Shown piece after piece: positions 20,705 to 32,396 of a DNA stretch of 64,000 bases. Positions within the stretch are counted from its first letter, which is position 1. Every line of letters starts with the position of its first letter. Below the pieces are notes generated by a model that ran no database searches, was not told where the DNA came from, and saw only the letters and a program-made list of their open reading frames with translations. The DNA is from Siphonodentalium dalli (lineage: Eukaryota; Mollusca; Scaphopoda; Gadilida; Siphonodentaliidae). Where the stretch lies: contig CP136061.1 in assembly GCA_032622095.1 (NCBI GenBank), forward strand, positions 95,537,345 through 95,601,344. The letters are read 5' to 3'. The translations under genes were made by a program, and so were the position numbers.

Positions 20705-22789
20705 AGAGAATGTTCACATAATTTCTCAAAGAATACTTGTTCATTCATCCTGAACTTGGAGAGAATGTTCACATAATTTATCAAAGAATACTCAGTTCCT
20801 TTTTTGTTTTGAACAAACAAGGTAGATTATCTGCATACAAAATTAAATATATTATATTCAGAACTTAAATCAATTAAAGCACCACATAGTGTTTGGAACA
20901 TTGAATCTGCAAACCTTAAATATTACACACCATCGACCACTTTAGCTGGTTAATAAGGAAAATTTAAAGTTATTCTACCTAGTATCGCTTATTGGTCTTG
21001 CTTTTAAGTTGAACGGTGATTGTTAAAATTGTCCGAACACATTGTGTGTCTGCCAAGAGGTAAGAAAGTCTGCCAGGACTGAGAGCATGAATGCGTGAAT
21101 GCGTTAATGTTATTCCATGAAGCAGATATTGTAATTTTACTGCCATGTCTGTTACATAGTGATCACCACACAATAACACACTTTCCGGTGGCGAGTAATA
21201 TGTATAACTTCCATGTCAATCAGGCACGAGTCACAGACAGTAACAAATATATATCTATGTATTGGAGAAGGAGAGCCGAAGCCCGTTCATATACATTGTC
21301 GTTGTTATGAAAAAAGACCACCGCAACTAAACTTTATCAAATACAAACTTGATCAACTACAAACTTCATGAACTACAAACATGATCAAATACAAACTTCC
21401 ATCAAATACAAACTTCCATCAAATACAAACTTCCATCAAATACAAAACTTTCATCAAATACAAACTTCCCTGAGGCAGGATAATGACTGAATACACATTC
21501 TACAGTTTAAATTTTCGGATCATTAAACGGTGGAATTGATGACATAATCAAGTGTTCGTATCTCCCTGTTGATTTCTGTATATCCTTGCCTTGACACGGA
21601 AATCGGCGGAAAATGACGAACATTCACGAACACTAGACAAACTCAAATTGGGTTTATCATTGCGGAATTTGCTTAAGTTTTTTTGCTTCAGAAATCCATA
21701 TGCTTTCCTAGCTAGTCGTATTCACATCGCATGTTTGTTATTTTTTTTTAGATGGCTTACAAGATTGCGTTGTTTGGCTCGAGCCATGTGAAAAGAATGA
21801 AGCAGTATGACCACCGTCGAGAAAGCGCCAACTACATCATGTTTGGCCAGTCAGGGCTGAATTTCGAAGGTGGGTTGGTTATTATCTGTTTTATCTTATA
21901 ACTAACCAATAACTTTCAAAGTGAAATATTATTATTTATTGTCTAGCTATGTCTATTTTAAGTTTAATGTGAGTATGAGATGAGCACTAAATGATAATAA
22001 TGAACACTATCCTGTGTATCAGTTCATGTCTGAATATGTATCAACACACGCGATAAATGTAACAAGTTATTCCCTCTTGTGATCATGATTGGCGATCCGA
22101 CATTGAGCCTCTATATTGTTCTATTTTCAGACTACGCCACAAGAAAGCCATACGACGACATGAAGTTCCAGCCAAATGGCGTCATAGTGCTGCTGGGTGC
22201 CAACAGAATCAGAAACGAGACCGTCACCTCTGACTTGGCTGCCGCCGCATGGGCCTGCATGGCTAAGATCAGCGCCATCACATCTGTAGTAACAGTTTAC
22301 TGCGTGCCGATGATGTTGCATCTCGCATTACACCCAAAGTCCAACGAGGGGTTGGTGGTGAGAGATGTCTTTGGGGATGAAGCACAGATGATCTGGAAGT
22401 CTTTGAGCTTAGCGACAATGGGTACTGTAGATAACTTCTTTGATATCTACAGATATACCGTTATGTTGATGACAGACCACAGAAACCGGGTTTTCAGATT
22501 ACCACCATGGTGGTTCGGATACACCAGATTGCTGGGAGCGTCAAGACTGATGGTGCGTCTCGCGGCTACCTTACTGCAGCATTCTATCGTGATTTTCTCA
22601 GGCCGCAGGGTTTACGAATTCTTGCCGCTCTGGAGAATACAGACAGGACAGCCGTGCAATACTGCCATTTGGTTACGACGTTCTAACCCGATTAGTCAGG
22701 TTTCTTTTGAAACCATTCATAACGGCCCTTTTCAGGGCCTCACAAATTTTTCAAAGGTTAACTCTAAGATAACTATTGTACGATTTGTT
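20705..22789 (+). repeat. SGNH-like tandem array, unit 3
   Basis: It is a continuation of the unit truncated at 15953 by the foreign insertion, beginning AGAGAATGTTCACATAAT. It has the same order as unit 2: leader block (21105-21309), ATCAAATACAAACTT repeat (21330-21468), exon 1 and exon 2. Identity to unit 2 is very high by eye. Confidence 0.7.
21752..22686 (+). CDS. SGNH-hydrolase-like protein, exons 21752-21869 and 22131-22686
   Basis: Exon 1 'MAYKIALFGSSHVKRMKQYD' ends at G|GTGGGT, a better donor than in unit 2. Exon 2 starts after CTATTTTCAG, in phase. It differs from unit 2 by a few substitutions (F to Y and E to G in exon 1; CCATCA to CCACCA and CAGCGT to CAGCAT in exon 2). It keeps the same apparent one-base frame change before 'ADDRPQKPGF', with the stop TAA at 22684. 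The shared break in otherwise clean paralogues means that either the array amplified an already broken gene or the break is tolerated or recoded. Confidence 0.5.
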
Positions 22790-24465
22790 CATTCTTCCTG
22801 AACATGGAGAGAATGTTCACATAATTTCTCAAAGAATACTTGTTCATTCATCCTGAACTTGGAGAGACTGTTCACATAATTTATCAAAGAATACTCAGTT
22901 CATTTTACGAATTACAAAAAAATAATTTCTTGCCAATCCCCAGGAACGCAGCCAGTTAAGATTTAATTCTCGTTTTGAAGAGCCTCTGATTTTTTAAACA
23001 AACAAGGTAGATTATCTGCATACAAAATTAAATATATTAAATTCAGAACTTAAATCAATTAAAGCACCACATAGTGTTTGGAACATTGAATCTGCAAACC
23101 TTAAATATTACACACCATCGACCACTTTAGCTGGTTAATAAGGGAAATTTAAAGTTATTCTACCTAGTATCGCTTATTGGTCTTGCTTTTAAGTTGAACG
23201 GTGATTGTTAAAATTGTCCGAACACATTGTGTGTCTGCCAAGAGGTAAGAAAGTCTGCCAGGACTGAAGAGCATGAATGCGTGAATGCGTTAATGTTATT
23301 CCATGAAGCAGATATTGTCATTTTACTGCCATGTCTGTTACATAGTGATCACCACACAATAACACACTTTCCGGTGGCGAGTAATATGTATAACTTCCAT
23401 GTCAATCAGGCACGAGTCACACACAGTAACAAATATATATCTATGTATTGGAGAAGGAGAGCCGAAGCCCGTTCATATACATTGTCGTTGTTATGAAAAA
23501 AGACCACCGCAACTAAACTTTATCAAATACAAACTTGATCAACTACAAACTTTATCAACTACAAACTTCATGAACTACAAACATGATCAAATACAAACTT
23601 CCATCAAATACAAACTTTCATCAAATACAAACTTCCCCGAGGCAGGATAATGACTGAATACACATTCTACAGTTTAAATTTTCGGATCATTAAACGGTGG
23701 AATTGATGACATAATCAAGTGTTCGTATCTCCCTGTTGATTTCTGTATATCCTTGCCTTGACACGGAAATCGGCGGAAAATGACGAACATTCACGAACAC
23801 TAGACAAACTCGAATTGGGTTTATCATTGCGGAATTTGCTTAAGTTTTTTTGCTTCAGAAATCCATATGCTTTCCTATAGCTAGCTAGTCGTATTCACAT
23901 CGCATGTTTGTTATTTTTTTTTAGATGGCTTACAAGATTGCGTTGTTTGGCTCGAGCCATGTGAAAAGAATGAAGCAGTATGACCACCGTCGAGAAAGCG
24001 CCAACTTCATCATGTTTGGCCAGTCGGGGCTGAATTTCGAAGGTTGGTTGGTTATTATCTGTTTTATCTTGTAACTAACCAATAACTTTCAAAGTGAAAT
24101 ATTATTATTTATTGTCTAGCTACATGTATGTCTATTTTAAGTTTAATGTGAGTATCAGATGAGCACTAAATGATAATAATGAACACTATCCTAGCTGTGT
24201 ATCAGTTCATGTCTGAATATGTATCAACACACGCGATAAATGTAACAAGTTATTCCCTCTTGTGATCATGATTGGCGATCCGACATTGGGCCTCTATATT
24301 GTTCTATTTTCAGACTACGCCACAAGAAAGCCATACGACGACATGAAGTTCCAGCCAAATGGCGTCATAGTGCTGCTGGGTGCCAACAGAATCAGAAACA
24401 AGACCGTCACCTCTGACTTGGCTGCCACTGCATGGGCCTGCATGGCTAAGATCAGCGCCATCACG
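22790..24465 (+). repeat. SGNH-like tandem array, unit 4 (exon 2 truncated)
   Basis: Same order as units 2 and 3. It ends prematurely when exon 2 jumps at 24465 from 'GCCATCAC' to 'GATTTGTTCATTCTTCC', the sequence that lies beyond the stop in the other units. The short shared 'ACG' at the junction suggests a microhomology deletion of roughly 0.5-0.6 kb. Confidence 0.7.
23925..24465 (+). pseudogene. SGNH-like gene, unit 4: exon 1 (23925-24042) and 5' part of exon 2
   Basis: Exon 1 is open and 118 bp, as in units 2 and 3, with donor G|GTTGGT. Exon 2 starts at 24314 and keeps FQPNGVIVLLGANRIRN and AWACMAKISAIT, then is deleted. The remaining frame runs into downstream array DNA, so this copy is truncated. 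Confidence 0.6.
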
Positions 24466-25370
24466 ATTTGTTCATTCTTCCTGAACTTGGAGAGAATGTT
24501 CACATAATTTCTCAAAGAATACTTGTTCATTCATCCTGAACTTGGAGAGAATGTTCACATAATTTATCAAAGAATACTCTAGTTCCTTTTACGAATTACA
24601 AAATAATTTCTCGCCAATCCCCATTAGGAACGCAGCCAGTTAAGATTTAATTCTCGTTTTGAAGAGACTCTGATGTTTTAAACAAACAAGGTAGATTATC
24701 TGCATACAAAATTAAATATATTAAATTCAGAAATTAAATCAATTAAAGCACCACATAGTGTTTGGAACATTGAATCTGCAAACCATAAATATTACACACC
24801 ATCGACCACTTTAGCTGGTTAATAAGGGAAATTTAAAGTTATTCTGAAGACAAAAAAATAATCTACCGGTATTGTTTTTTATCACCATTGCTGTAGCTAA
24901 AGAAAGTCCATTTCGGGCACAAATATATCAAGATAGTACCTAGTATCGCTTATTGGTCTTGCTTTTAAGTTGAACGGTGATTGTTAAAATTGTCCGAACA
25001 CATTGTGTGTCTTTAAATATTTTCAAATTGCATGTCACAGGTAAGAAAGTCGGCCAGGGCATGGAAGAGTGAAACTCTTACATGTCTTGGACTGAGAACA
25101 TGAATGCGTGAATGTATTTTGTCTCTTCCTCTGTTGTTATTCTTATTTCTCAATATATTTATAAAATATATATATTTCTGGATACAGAACATTCATATGC
25201 TGGGCATAAATTATGAGGAGAAAGGCTAGGATTGAAGAATGTCATATAATGTTATACCAAAAGTATCAATATGGATGAAGCAGATATTGTCATTTTACTA
25301 CTGCGTGGCTGCTACATAATGATCATCACAAAACACGCTTCCTGGTGGCTACAATTACTGAAATGCCCTA
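24466..25370 (+). repeat. SGNH-like array, degenerate unit 5 remnant
   Basis: It begins with the same 'GATTTGTTCATTCTTCCTGA' unit boundary and A/T-rich leader and is interrupted by about 80 unit-foreign bases around 24845-24935. It ends in a diverged leader block ('GATGAAGCAGATATTGTCAT' ... 'CTTCCTGGTGGC'). No exons follow. A second, more decayed remnant lies at 25885-26105. Confidence 0.6.
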
Positions 25371-25374
25371 AGTA

Positions 25375-25587
25375 CAGTAATGCCCCAAGTAATTGACTCC
25401 TTAAACACAGCAGAATTATGGGTAACTTTTCAGGATTTAGTCGGAAATATGGCTTGTTGCCATTCATCGGAAAGCTCTCAAGGAGAGCTTTCCGATGAAT
25501 GGCAACAAGCCATATTTTCGACTAAATCCTGAAAAGTCACCCATAATTCTGCTGTGGTTAAGGAGTCGATTACTTAGGGCATTGCTG
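25375..25587. mobile_element. MITE C, full-length palindrome, TA-flanked
   Basis: TA (25373-25374)|CAGTAATGCCCC ... GGGCATTGCTG|TA (25588-25589). The arms are about 100 bp and nearly perfect, turning at 'AAGCTCTCAAGGAGAGCTTT'. It is inserted in the degenerate unit 5 remnant. Confidence 0.8.
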
Positions 25588-25589
25588 TA

Positions 25590-26287
25590 ATTGACCTAGT
25601 AACTGGGGTTATTATGCATTTATAACTGCAGTAACACTATGATTGTGGCACAGCGATTAAATGAGGAAATAAAACCTGGTTATATTCCTTGACTGCCAAT
25701 ACACTGTATATATAGCTTACAGCTGAATATGACATATATAAATTGGTTGGAGCCACAATTGTATTGGAAGTTACAATTTCATACCAGTTGATGATTTCAT
25801 GAATTCCCAGCACTATATCCTCTGGTTGTCACGGTGCTCGGCAACAAATGCATATTTTTTCACGTAGCATTGAAAGCACAAACACAAGAAACAATTTCTA
25901 GCCAATCCCCATTAGGAGCATAGCCAGTTAAGATTTCATTCTCGATTTGAATACCCCACCGCACCCCCGATGTTTAAAACAACAACCAATATAGATTATC
26001 TACATACAGAACATTCATATGCTGGGCATTATGAGGAGAGGCTAGGATTGAAAAATGTCATAATGTTATACCAAAAGTATCAAGATGGATGAAGCAGATT
26101 CACACATGCTGGAAGTTTAACTATAAAAGAACATGCATCCATCAGAGATTTCCAGATGTTGTGTCAATGTTCTGAGAATTGGATTAGAAATCTTACGTTA
26201 ACCAATCTGATTTCAATAAACAAGTGTTTGTTAGTGTTTTGAAGTCTGGAGATAAAGTTAGTAAGAACATGATATGATTGACAAATT
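25590..26287. other. Array remnant and unassigned DNA
   Basis: 25885-26105 holds a diverged copy of the array 5' region ('CAGTTAAGATTTCATTCTCG', 'CATATGCTGGGCATTATGAG', 'GATGAAGCAGATT'). The rest has no recognisable frame. Confidence 0.4.
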
Positions 26288-27200
26288 TTGCAAAGTGACC
26301 CAGAGAGTGTTTGCTGTTCAAATGTACATGTAGAGAAGGTTGCTGACATGATATCAGAAGAGGGTGAGCTACATGTAGATGGTCATCTTTACAATCATCA
26401 TCATCGAGCCAGAATGAACGTCGCAAAACAAAGGTGCATAGCAGACCTCATGCATGACATTGACCACATCATTAGGGACCAAAATGTTGAAGTTGCCATG
26501 ATAATCATAAACACTGACGAGGAACCACCATTAGAAAGTGATTTCCGTGTGTATCCAGGTGATGCCATTGTGAGTGTGGTACAAATGTACTGAATTAAAA
26601 CAACAAGCTACAAGTGTACAATTAGTGTATACCTGAACTACACTTACAATGAAAGTGTACACTTAGAAAATGTAAGGACTTATACTGAAAAAGTTGTAAA
26701 AATTGCAGTTGTCAATCATCAGGATAAAAATAGATCGAAATGTTGTTAATCATTAATTATTCATGGTTATCCATTGTTATTCATGCTTCGAACATTTGCA
26801 CATGATGTCAATCATAAATTATTCATGGTTATTCATGCTTCAAAATTGTGTTGGTCTCAATACATTGTGGGTCTCTTAAAGTGTTCACACATATTCATGC
26901 TTATTCATGCTTGAGAACCATGAATAACCATGAACAAACTGAACCATGAATATACACCATGAATAATGATTGAATAACCATGAATAATCATGCTTATTCA
27001 TGCTCCACGAATAACAGGAAACTGGGGTATGCACAGATGATAAATCTCAACATTCTGAGTCCCGATATTTAGATCCAATGACATACCTGTTGTTTTATCC
27101 CTATGGCAAAGAGGGCTGGCAACCACACATGCAAATCAACATGACCGGAAGAGAAAGTGCTTGCCTGGGTTTTCGGCAACAGTACGGAAGCAAGGTATTA
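26288..27200 (+). pseudogene. Helitron Rep/helicase-like fragment, interrupted
   Basis: Two open pieces flank a non-coding insertion. The first (26288-26593) contains 'VAMIIINTDEEPPLESDFRV' and 'VYPGDAIVSVV'. The second (27051-27200) contains 'RYLDPMTYLLFYPYGKEGW'. The DPL-x-Y-x-L-x-FPYG-x-x-GW block is the start of the Helitron helicase-like N-terminal region in animal Helitrons. The interval 26594-27020 is A/T-rich foldback DNA, and both the Rep nuclease and the helicase proper are missing here. A helicase Walker B fragment at 63028 may be of similar origin. Confidence 0.5.
26740..27010. repeat. CATGAATA-rich foldback inside the Helitron fragment
   Basis: The motif ATTATTCATG occurs repeatedly on the left side. 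Its complement, CATGAATAAT or CATGAATAACCATGAA, occurs repeatedly on the right, so the block can fold into alternative stems. It lies between the two Helitron coding pieces. Confidence 0.6.
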
Positions 27201-27902
27201 GTAGTTCCTCAATCAGCCAATTACAGACATACAACTAGAGATGAGCCGATTATCAGTAAGGCTTATCAGATCGAGCTGATAACCATGATATCGTTTGGAT
27301 ATCTGTATATCCGGATAAATATGCTGTTTCGAGGATCCGATAGAAATTAGAATTTTTAGGTACCTTATGTGACCAAGTCGCATAAAACATAACTCTATTA
27401 GTCTACCATCCACCAAATATAAGCACTCTTTGGTTGAATAAATAACAAATATTATAGAAATACCAAAGTATATATACTTAAATGTGGCTACTTGAGCCTA
27501 TACTTCAATGAAAATTAATCTCCACATTATGCATATCCATCACAAAGAACCAGACTGGTAAAAAACGCATGTCACATCGCATCCACTTGGTAATAACTCA
27601 GCTACCTGTGACCTCTTATCAGTTTGACAGACCTTTGTACGCATCATAAGAATAAACACTCACAGATGGCTTACCTTGTTACAGTCTTATTAAAACTAGA
27701 CCTAATTTTCATTACTTTCAACTTATGGTCTTGAGACATTCATGGAATAACTTATTTCAAACGGGAGAAATCCAACCAATACGCACCACCAATCAATAAC
27801 TGCCAGAAAATCCAATTATCTATTCACATTCTGCACTCAATAGTAACTATTCATACAAGCACCGCCCAATAGTTCTAAAAATAAGTATTACCGAAGGCGG
27901 AA
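27201..27902. other. No gene recognised
   Basis: From about 27234 ('CTAGAGATGAGCCGATTATC') the sequence changes character and may be another non-autonomous element, but I could not pair its ends. Confidence 0.3.
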
Positions 27903-28230
27903 ATGCTAGATGAAAGCGAGGCTACGCTAAAACAATGGCAGACTTTGATGAAATACAAATTCTCGAACGTTTTGAAGAAAATTGGTATTGATTCACTGAA
28001 GCAAGAACAGGAGCATATTCTGAGGAGTTTATTGATAACCAGAAAAGATGTGTTAGCTATTCTTCCTATCGGTTACGGGAAAGGTCTGCCGCATCAAATA
28101 ACTCCAATGATTGTTGCCGATTTGAAAAGTAAATATTCAGATGTTGGTTTTGTGAAAAAGCTCACAGAGAATTGTTCTGTTATCGTAGTAACACCACTGA
28201 TTTCGTTGATGAAAGACCAGGTCGAGTGAA
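27903..28230 (+). pseudogene. RecQ-family helicase N-terminal fragment
   Basis: The frame includes 'LKQEQEHILRSLLITRKDVL', 'AILPIGYGKGLPHQ' and 'VIVVTPLISLMKDQVE'. These correspond to the Q-like/motif 0 region, Walker A and motif Ia of RecQ-type DEAD helicases. Walker A reads GYGKG where GxGKS/T is expected. A TGA follows DQVE directly, and the next bases ('IRNIQTPN' in frame, then more stops) look like decayed continuation. The DEAH box and later motifs are absent. Only about 110 residues survive, so this is a fragment. Confidence 0.7.
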
Positions 28231-28484
28231 TAAGAAATATTCAAACACCCAATTGGCTTTACAAGGGTTGAAGCGACAGCCATTGTTTTTAACGCATGTT
28301 GAAATTGTTGCACGTCAATCAAAACAGTAAACAGTGCTATATTTGGAAACATGAATATTAATGTGCTGTCGCCAGAAGGGAATTCCCCGTTCATCGCAGA
28401 AATGAATTTAAGTACCGGTGTCCCTAGACTGAGAGTTGACTAAGGAAACCTTGGTCTAGTTATTACTAGACTGACCTTGTTGCC

Positions 28485-28761
28485 TTAACCCTATGAGTGC
28501 CAGGTCCGATTTTTGTATCAACCCATATACCCTGTGCCAATGCATTCTCTTATATATGCGAGTCGACCATAGGTCACCTCGCATATATAAGAGAATGCAT
28601 TGGCCTAACAATTTTTAATCATTTGTTATTATTTTTTACAATTTTAATAATTTTTTAAAAATCTAAAAAAAACAAAACATGTTTTTTTATTTTTTTAGGG
28701 CCGATATTACAGACCGTAAATTAGGGCCGCTGAGATCGGCCCCTGGCACTGAAAGGGTTAA
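28485..28761. mobile_element. TTAA MITE family A, second copy
   Basis: TTAA|CCCTATGAGTGCCAGG at the left and CCTGGCACTGAAAGGG|TTAA at the right. The core hairpin is at 28536-28604. The A/T-rich spacer and the 'GGCCGCTGAGATCGGCCC' tail match the copy at 1122. Confidence 0.8.
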
Positions 28762-28925
28762 GGACCTAAACTCAGTCATCGACCAGAATGGACCTGCATG
28801 GTGCATTAATTTGATTAATTCTGGTATGGTCATTGCTATCATCTTAATTATTAGACAAACACAAATTTTGTTTGAATGGAAGACAATGACACAAGGTTAA
28901 TGTGAATGACTGAATGTGATTATAC

Positions 28926-30760
28926 TTAACCCTTTACCCAACAGAACGGCCATGTGCCAATGCATTCTCTTAGGCCATGTGCCAATGCATTCTCTTATAT
29001 ATGCGAGTCGACCATAGGTCGCCTCGCATATATAAGAGAATGCATTGGCTTAACACATATTAACGAGAGGCCGATCACGATCGGCAGATGTTTAACCCAT
29101 ACCTTGGCGATAGTGATCAGCTATTTTCAGTTCTGACACGAAAATCCATAAGCCATAACTCTGTTTAAAATATAAAAAAATGGATCAAACCCAAATTCGA
29201 AATCTATCTGTATTTTGGGCTGAGAAATTCACATACAAAATTTACATACATCTCAATAAAATGAGATATATCAGATGAAAGGTATTTCTGCTAAGTATAA
29301 GGAATGTTGAGAATTAAGGGTTCATTTTAACCACAAAAATCCATACAAGTGAAAGGGATATAATAGGAGAATGATTACATGAAAAATATACAAAAGCATA
29401 AAATTGATGACAAGGGTTAACAATTTTAACTCAATAAAATTAGGTACAGGTATGTCACTGGAACACTGCATTGATATCCTAAACCAGAGAGCTGTATGGA
29501 AATACAATAAACAACAGATGGTTCTCTGTCCAATTACAGCTTCCACAGTGCCCTGACAATATGATGGCTAAAAATAACTCTAATTTCCAATAATACAAGT
29601 TAATTCTCTCTCTCAGTGCTAACTGATATCACAGGGGTTATATATCTGCTATGGTTCTACATAATAAGCATAAAAATATCGAATCTGTTCAATCCTTAGT
29701 TAAAAAGGGCCATAACTCTGGTATAAAAAACAGGTTCTAACCCATATTCAAACTTGATCTGTATTTTGAGTTGAGAAACTCACATACCAAATTTGGTTCC
29801 TATCAGACGATAACTGGTTGAGCTATCGAAGCATGGATGAATTCAATATCAAAGGGCCATAACTCCATTAAAAATAATCTGATCAAACCCATATTCGAAC
29901 TCGAATTGTATTTTAGATAGAGAAACTCACATACCAAATTTGGTTCTCATGAGATAATATTTTTTTTAGTTATCGTAGCATCCATGAATTCTAAGTCGAA
30001 AAAGGGCCATAACTCCGTAAAAAAAACTCGGATCAAACCCATATTCGAACTCGATCTGTATTTTGGGCTCTGAAACTCGCATACCAAATTTGGTTCCGAT
30101 CAGATAAAAATTGTTTGAGTTATGACAGCATGCGTGAATTCGAAGTTGAAAAAGGGCCATAACTCCGTAAAAAAAACTCGGATCAAACCCATATTCGAAC
30201 TCGATCTGTATTACGGTCTGAGAAACTCATATACAAAATTTAGTTCCGATCGGATAGAAAATATTTGAGTTATCACACCATGCGTAAAGTGTCCACGGAC
30301 AGACCGATAGACAGACAGACAGACGGACGGACGGACAGACGGACGGACGCACGACGAGTGGTCAATCCGGATGTCGACATTATGTTTACCATACTATGGT
30401 ATGGGTAAACATAAAAATGATAAAATTGTCAAAGAATGTAGAAAAATATTATAAAAATTGTTAAAAAATGTAAGAAAAAATTCTAAAATTGTTAAAGAAT
30501 GTAAGAAAAAATGGTAAAAAGTGTTAAAAAAAGATTTTTTTAGGCCAATGCATTCTCTTATATATGCGAGGCGACCTATGGTCGACTTGCATATATAAGA
30601 GAATGCATTGGCACAGGGCATAACTATAACCATCACAATGTGGTCAATGAACCGGTTCCAATGATATCCATATTTGTATGGTGTTATTGAGACAGACCGA
30701 AGATATTTTAGGCTGTTGAAGCTTTATTTGGGCGTTTTTGGCCGGTTTGTTGGGTAAAGG
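28926..30760. mobile_element. TTAA MITE family B, split by a 1.3-kb element
   Basis: The left end, TTAA|CCCTTTACCCAACAGAAC, is at 28926. The first hairpin (28981-29049) is preceded by a partial duplicate of its own arm. After 'CTTAACACATATTA' the element is interrupted and resumes at about 30411 with 'ATAAAAATGATAAAATTGTC', the second hairpin (30544-30612), and the end TGTTGGGTAAAGGG. The right TTAA is missing (GGGAACGG). Confidence 0.75.
29063..30410. mobile_element. Inserted repeat element with GGGCCATAACTC subrepeats
   Basis: Subrepeats of about 150 bp recur at about 29700, 29850, 30001 and 30150: 'AAGGGCCATAACTCCG', 'GGATCAAACCCATATTCGAA', 'CTCGATCTGTATTTTGGG'. A 'GACGGACGGACGGACAGACG' microsatellite follows (30306-30350). 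Inverted ends 'ATGTTTAACCCATACC' (29088) and 'GGTATGGGTAAACAT' (30395-30410) suggest a mobile unit. I associate this repeat type with bivalve genomes. Confidence 0.6.
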
Positions 30761-31336
30761 GAACGGTAATATAATGCACGATTCGGAGATAAATCACCGG
30801 AGAGCGTTTGAGAGACTGACCGTAATAAACCGCGACATTGTTGGTGCATCATTTTCACTCGCTATGGTTATTGGACAATCATATCATCTGATTATCCAAT
30901 TATATGCAAACATATCACAGCCCATAATTATGGTGGCCTAACAATCAATGCAGGTGTTAGATACACAATGTATCAAATAGCTGTGCTGCAAGATATTGCT
31001 ACATAGTGGCGTTGTCAATGCCGCACTGAGCAATACTCAGGCTGTGGCAGTCCATGCACTACGTATGCATTGGCGACTTTTCAAAGACACCGACAATGCA
31101 AACATGTGCGAGAGACGTCTGTTTGTAGATAATTAATTGTCACTCTCGACTCTTCGAATTGACATCTACATGAGCCACAGACTAATTTCAAATTAATGGA
31201 ATTTTAACAGAGACATCAATCCTTGTCAATGTTAAGTGATTTTGACAAGTACTAACTGTTGTGGTCTACATGTACATAGTAAAGACTGAGAAGACTGGGA
31301 CTGTCAGGTGAACCTCACCACAGTCATTGACTGTCT
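30761..31336. other. No gene recognised
   Basis: An open frame at 30738-30941 lacks known motifs. The 31260-31345 stretch is the inverse of sequence at 34303-34395 (see findings). Confidence 0.35.
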
Positions 31337-31860
31337 TGTTTATTATTTTAATGGCTGAACAAAAAAAGAAGAAAGGTTTCTTTTACCCCATTAGGACCTT
31401 GTTGAGCAAACTAAAGAAACCGGTGAGGGTGAGTATATCAAGTGGGGGATAGACTTAAGTCTAAACACTCCATTTAAGGACCTTCTTTAGAAAAACAAAG
31501 AAACCGGTGAGGGTGAGTGCACCAAGTTGGATAGATCTAGGTCCAAACACCCCATTAGGACCTTCTTTAGAATGTTTATTATTTTAGTGGCTGAACAAAA
31601 AAAGAAGAAAGGTATCTTTTACCCCATTAGGACCTTGTTGAGCAAACTAAAGAAACCGATGAGGGTGAGTATATCAAGTGGGGGATAGACTTAAGTCTAA
31701 ACACTCCATTTAAGGACCTTCTTTAGAAAAACAAAGAAACCGGTGAGGGTGAGTGCATCAAGTGGGATAGATCTAGGTCCAAACACCCCATTAGGACCTT
31801 CTTTAGAAAAAAAAACGAAACTGGTGAGGGTGAGTACGTATATCATGTGTGATAGATCTA
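31337..31860. repeat. Nested tandem repeat, 238-bp unit built from ~83-bp subunits
   Basis: A 238-bp block starting 'GTTTATTATTTTAATGGCTG' (31337) is repeated at 31575. Within each, subunits containing 'AAGAAACCGGTGAGGGTGAG' and 'CCATTAGGACCTTCTTTAGA' alternate. Five subunits are visible (AAAGAAACC near 31412, 31495, 31651, 31735, and a variant near 31812). No coding frame was found. Confidence 0.75.
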
Positions 31861-32286
31861 GGTATAAACACTCCTAAATTCTTTGTCTCAAATTCAAAAA
31901 TTGAATGACCATTATTAAAATTGGGAAATGTTACCTTTTAAATGCTATTGGTTTCCAGTATTACATGTGAATATCCAACTAGATATTCTGATTGGCCAGC
32001 TGTAAATTAAAATTTGAACTGTGGATGAGTCGAATTCAAAATAACAAAACTAACAATGGGCCAAGATAGTTATTCGCCCATGACCGAAGGAAATTCATCT
32101 TTAGTTATCTAGAAATGATGTTATTGTCTGTCCGAGCAGATATCTCAACCATAGGTTGTCTGACCTCAATGAAATTTGGTATGGATGTTCACCACTATGT
32201 GGACATGCAATGGAATGTTCAATTGGTTTGTTCTGATTTCTGTTCTAGAGTTGGACATCTTTTTTATCTGAAAATGTTGATTATTT
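31861..32286. other. Unassigned, repeat-like
   Basis: It includes 'TCCGAGCAGATATCTCAACC' and 'CTCAATGAAATTTGGTATGG', which resemble interspersed repeat consensus rather than a gene. Confidence 0.35.
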
Positions 32287-32396
32287 GTCTGTCCAATACA
32301 GCATACAGACAGCTGCAGAGATGGTGTTGGGGATATTGTGAGCAATTTTGTAGAATGTTACTTCCATCATCTGCAGAGTCATGCACACGGACATAA
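32287..32396 (+). pseudogene. Second P2X7-C-like fragment
   Basis: The open frame ends 'NTAYRQLQRWCWGYCEQF', then 'RMLLPSSAESCTRT', then a stop. AYRQ..RWCWG.......LPS matches the core of the P2X7 C-terminal domain and the fragment at 9319. Only about 35 residues are preserved, and the conserved PSC cysteine is Ser here. A minimal remnant. Confidence 0.5.
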
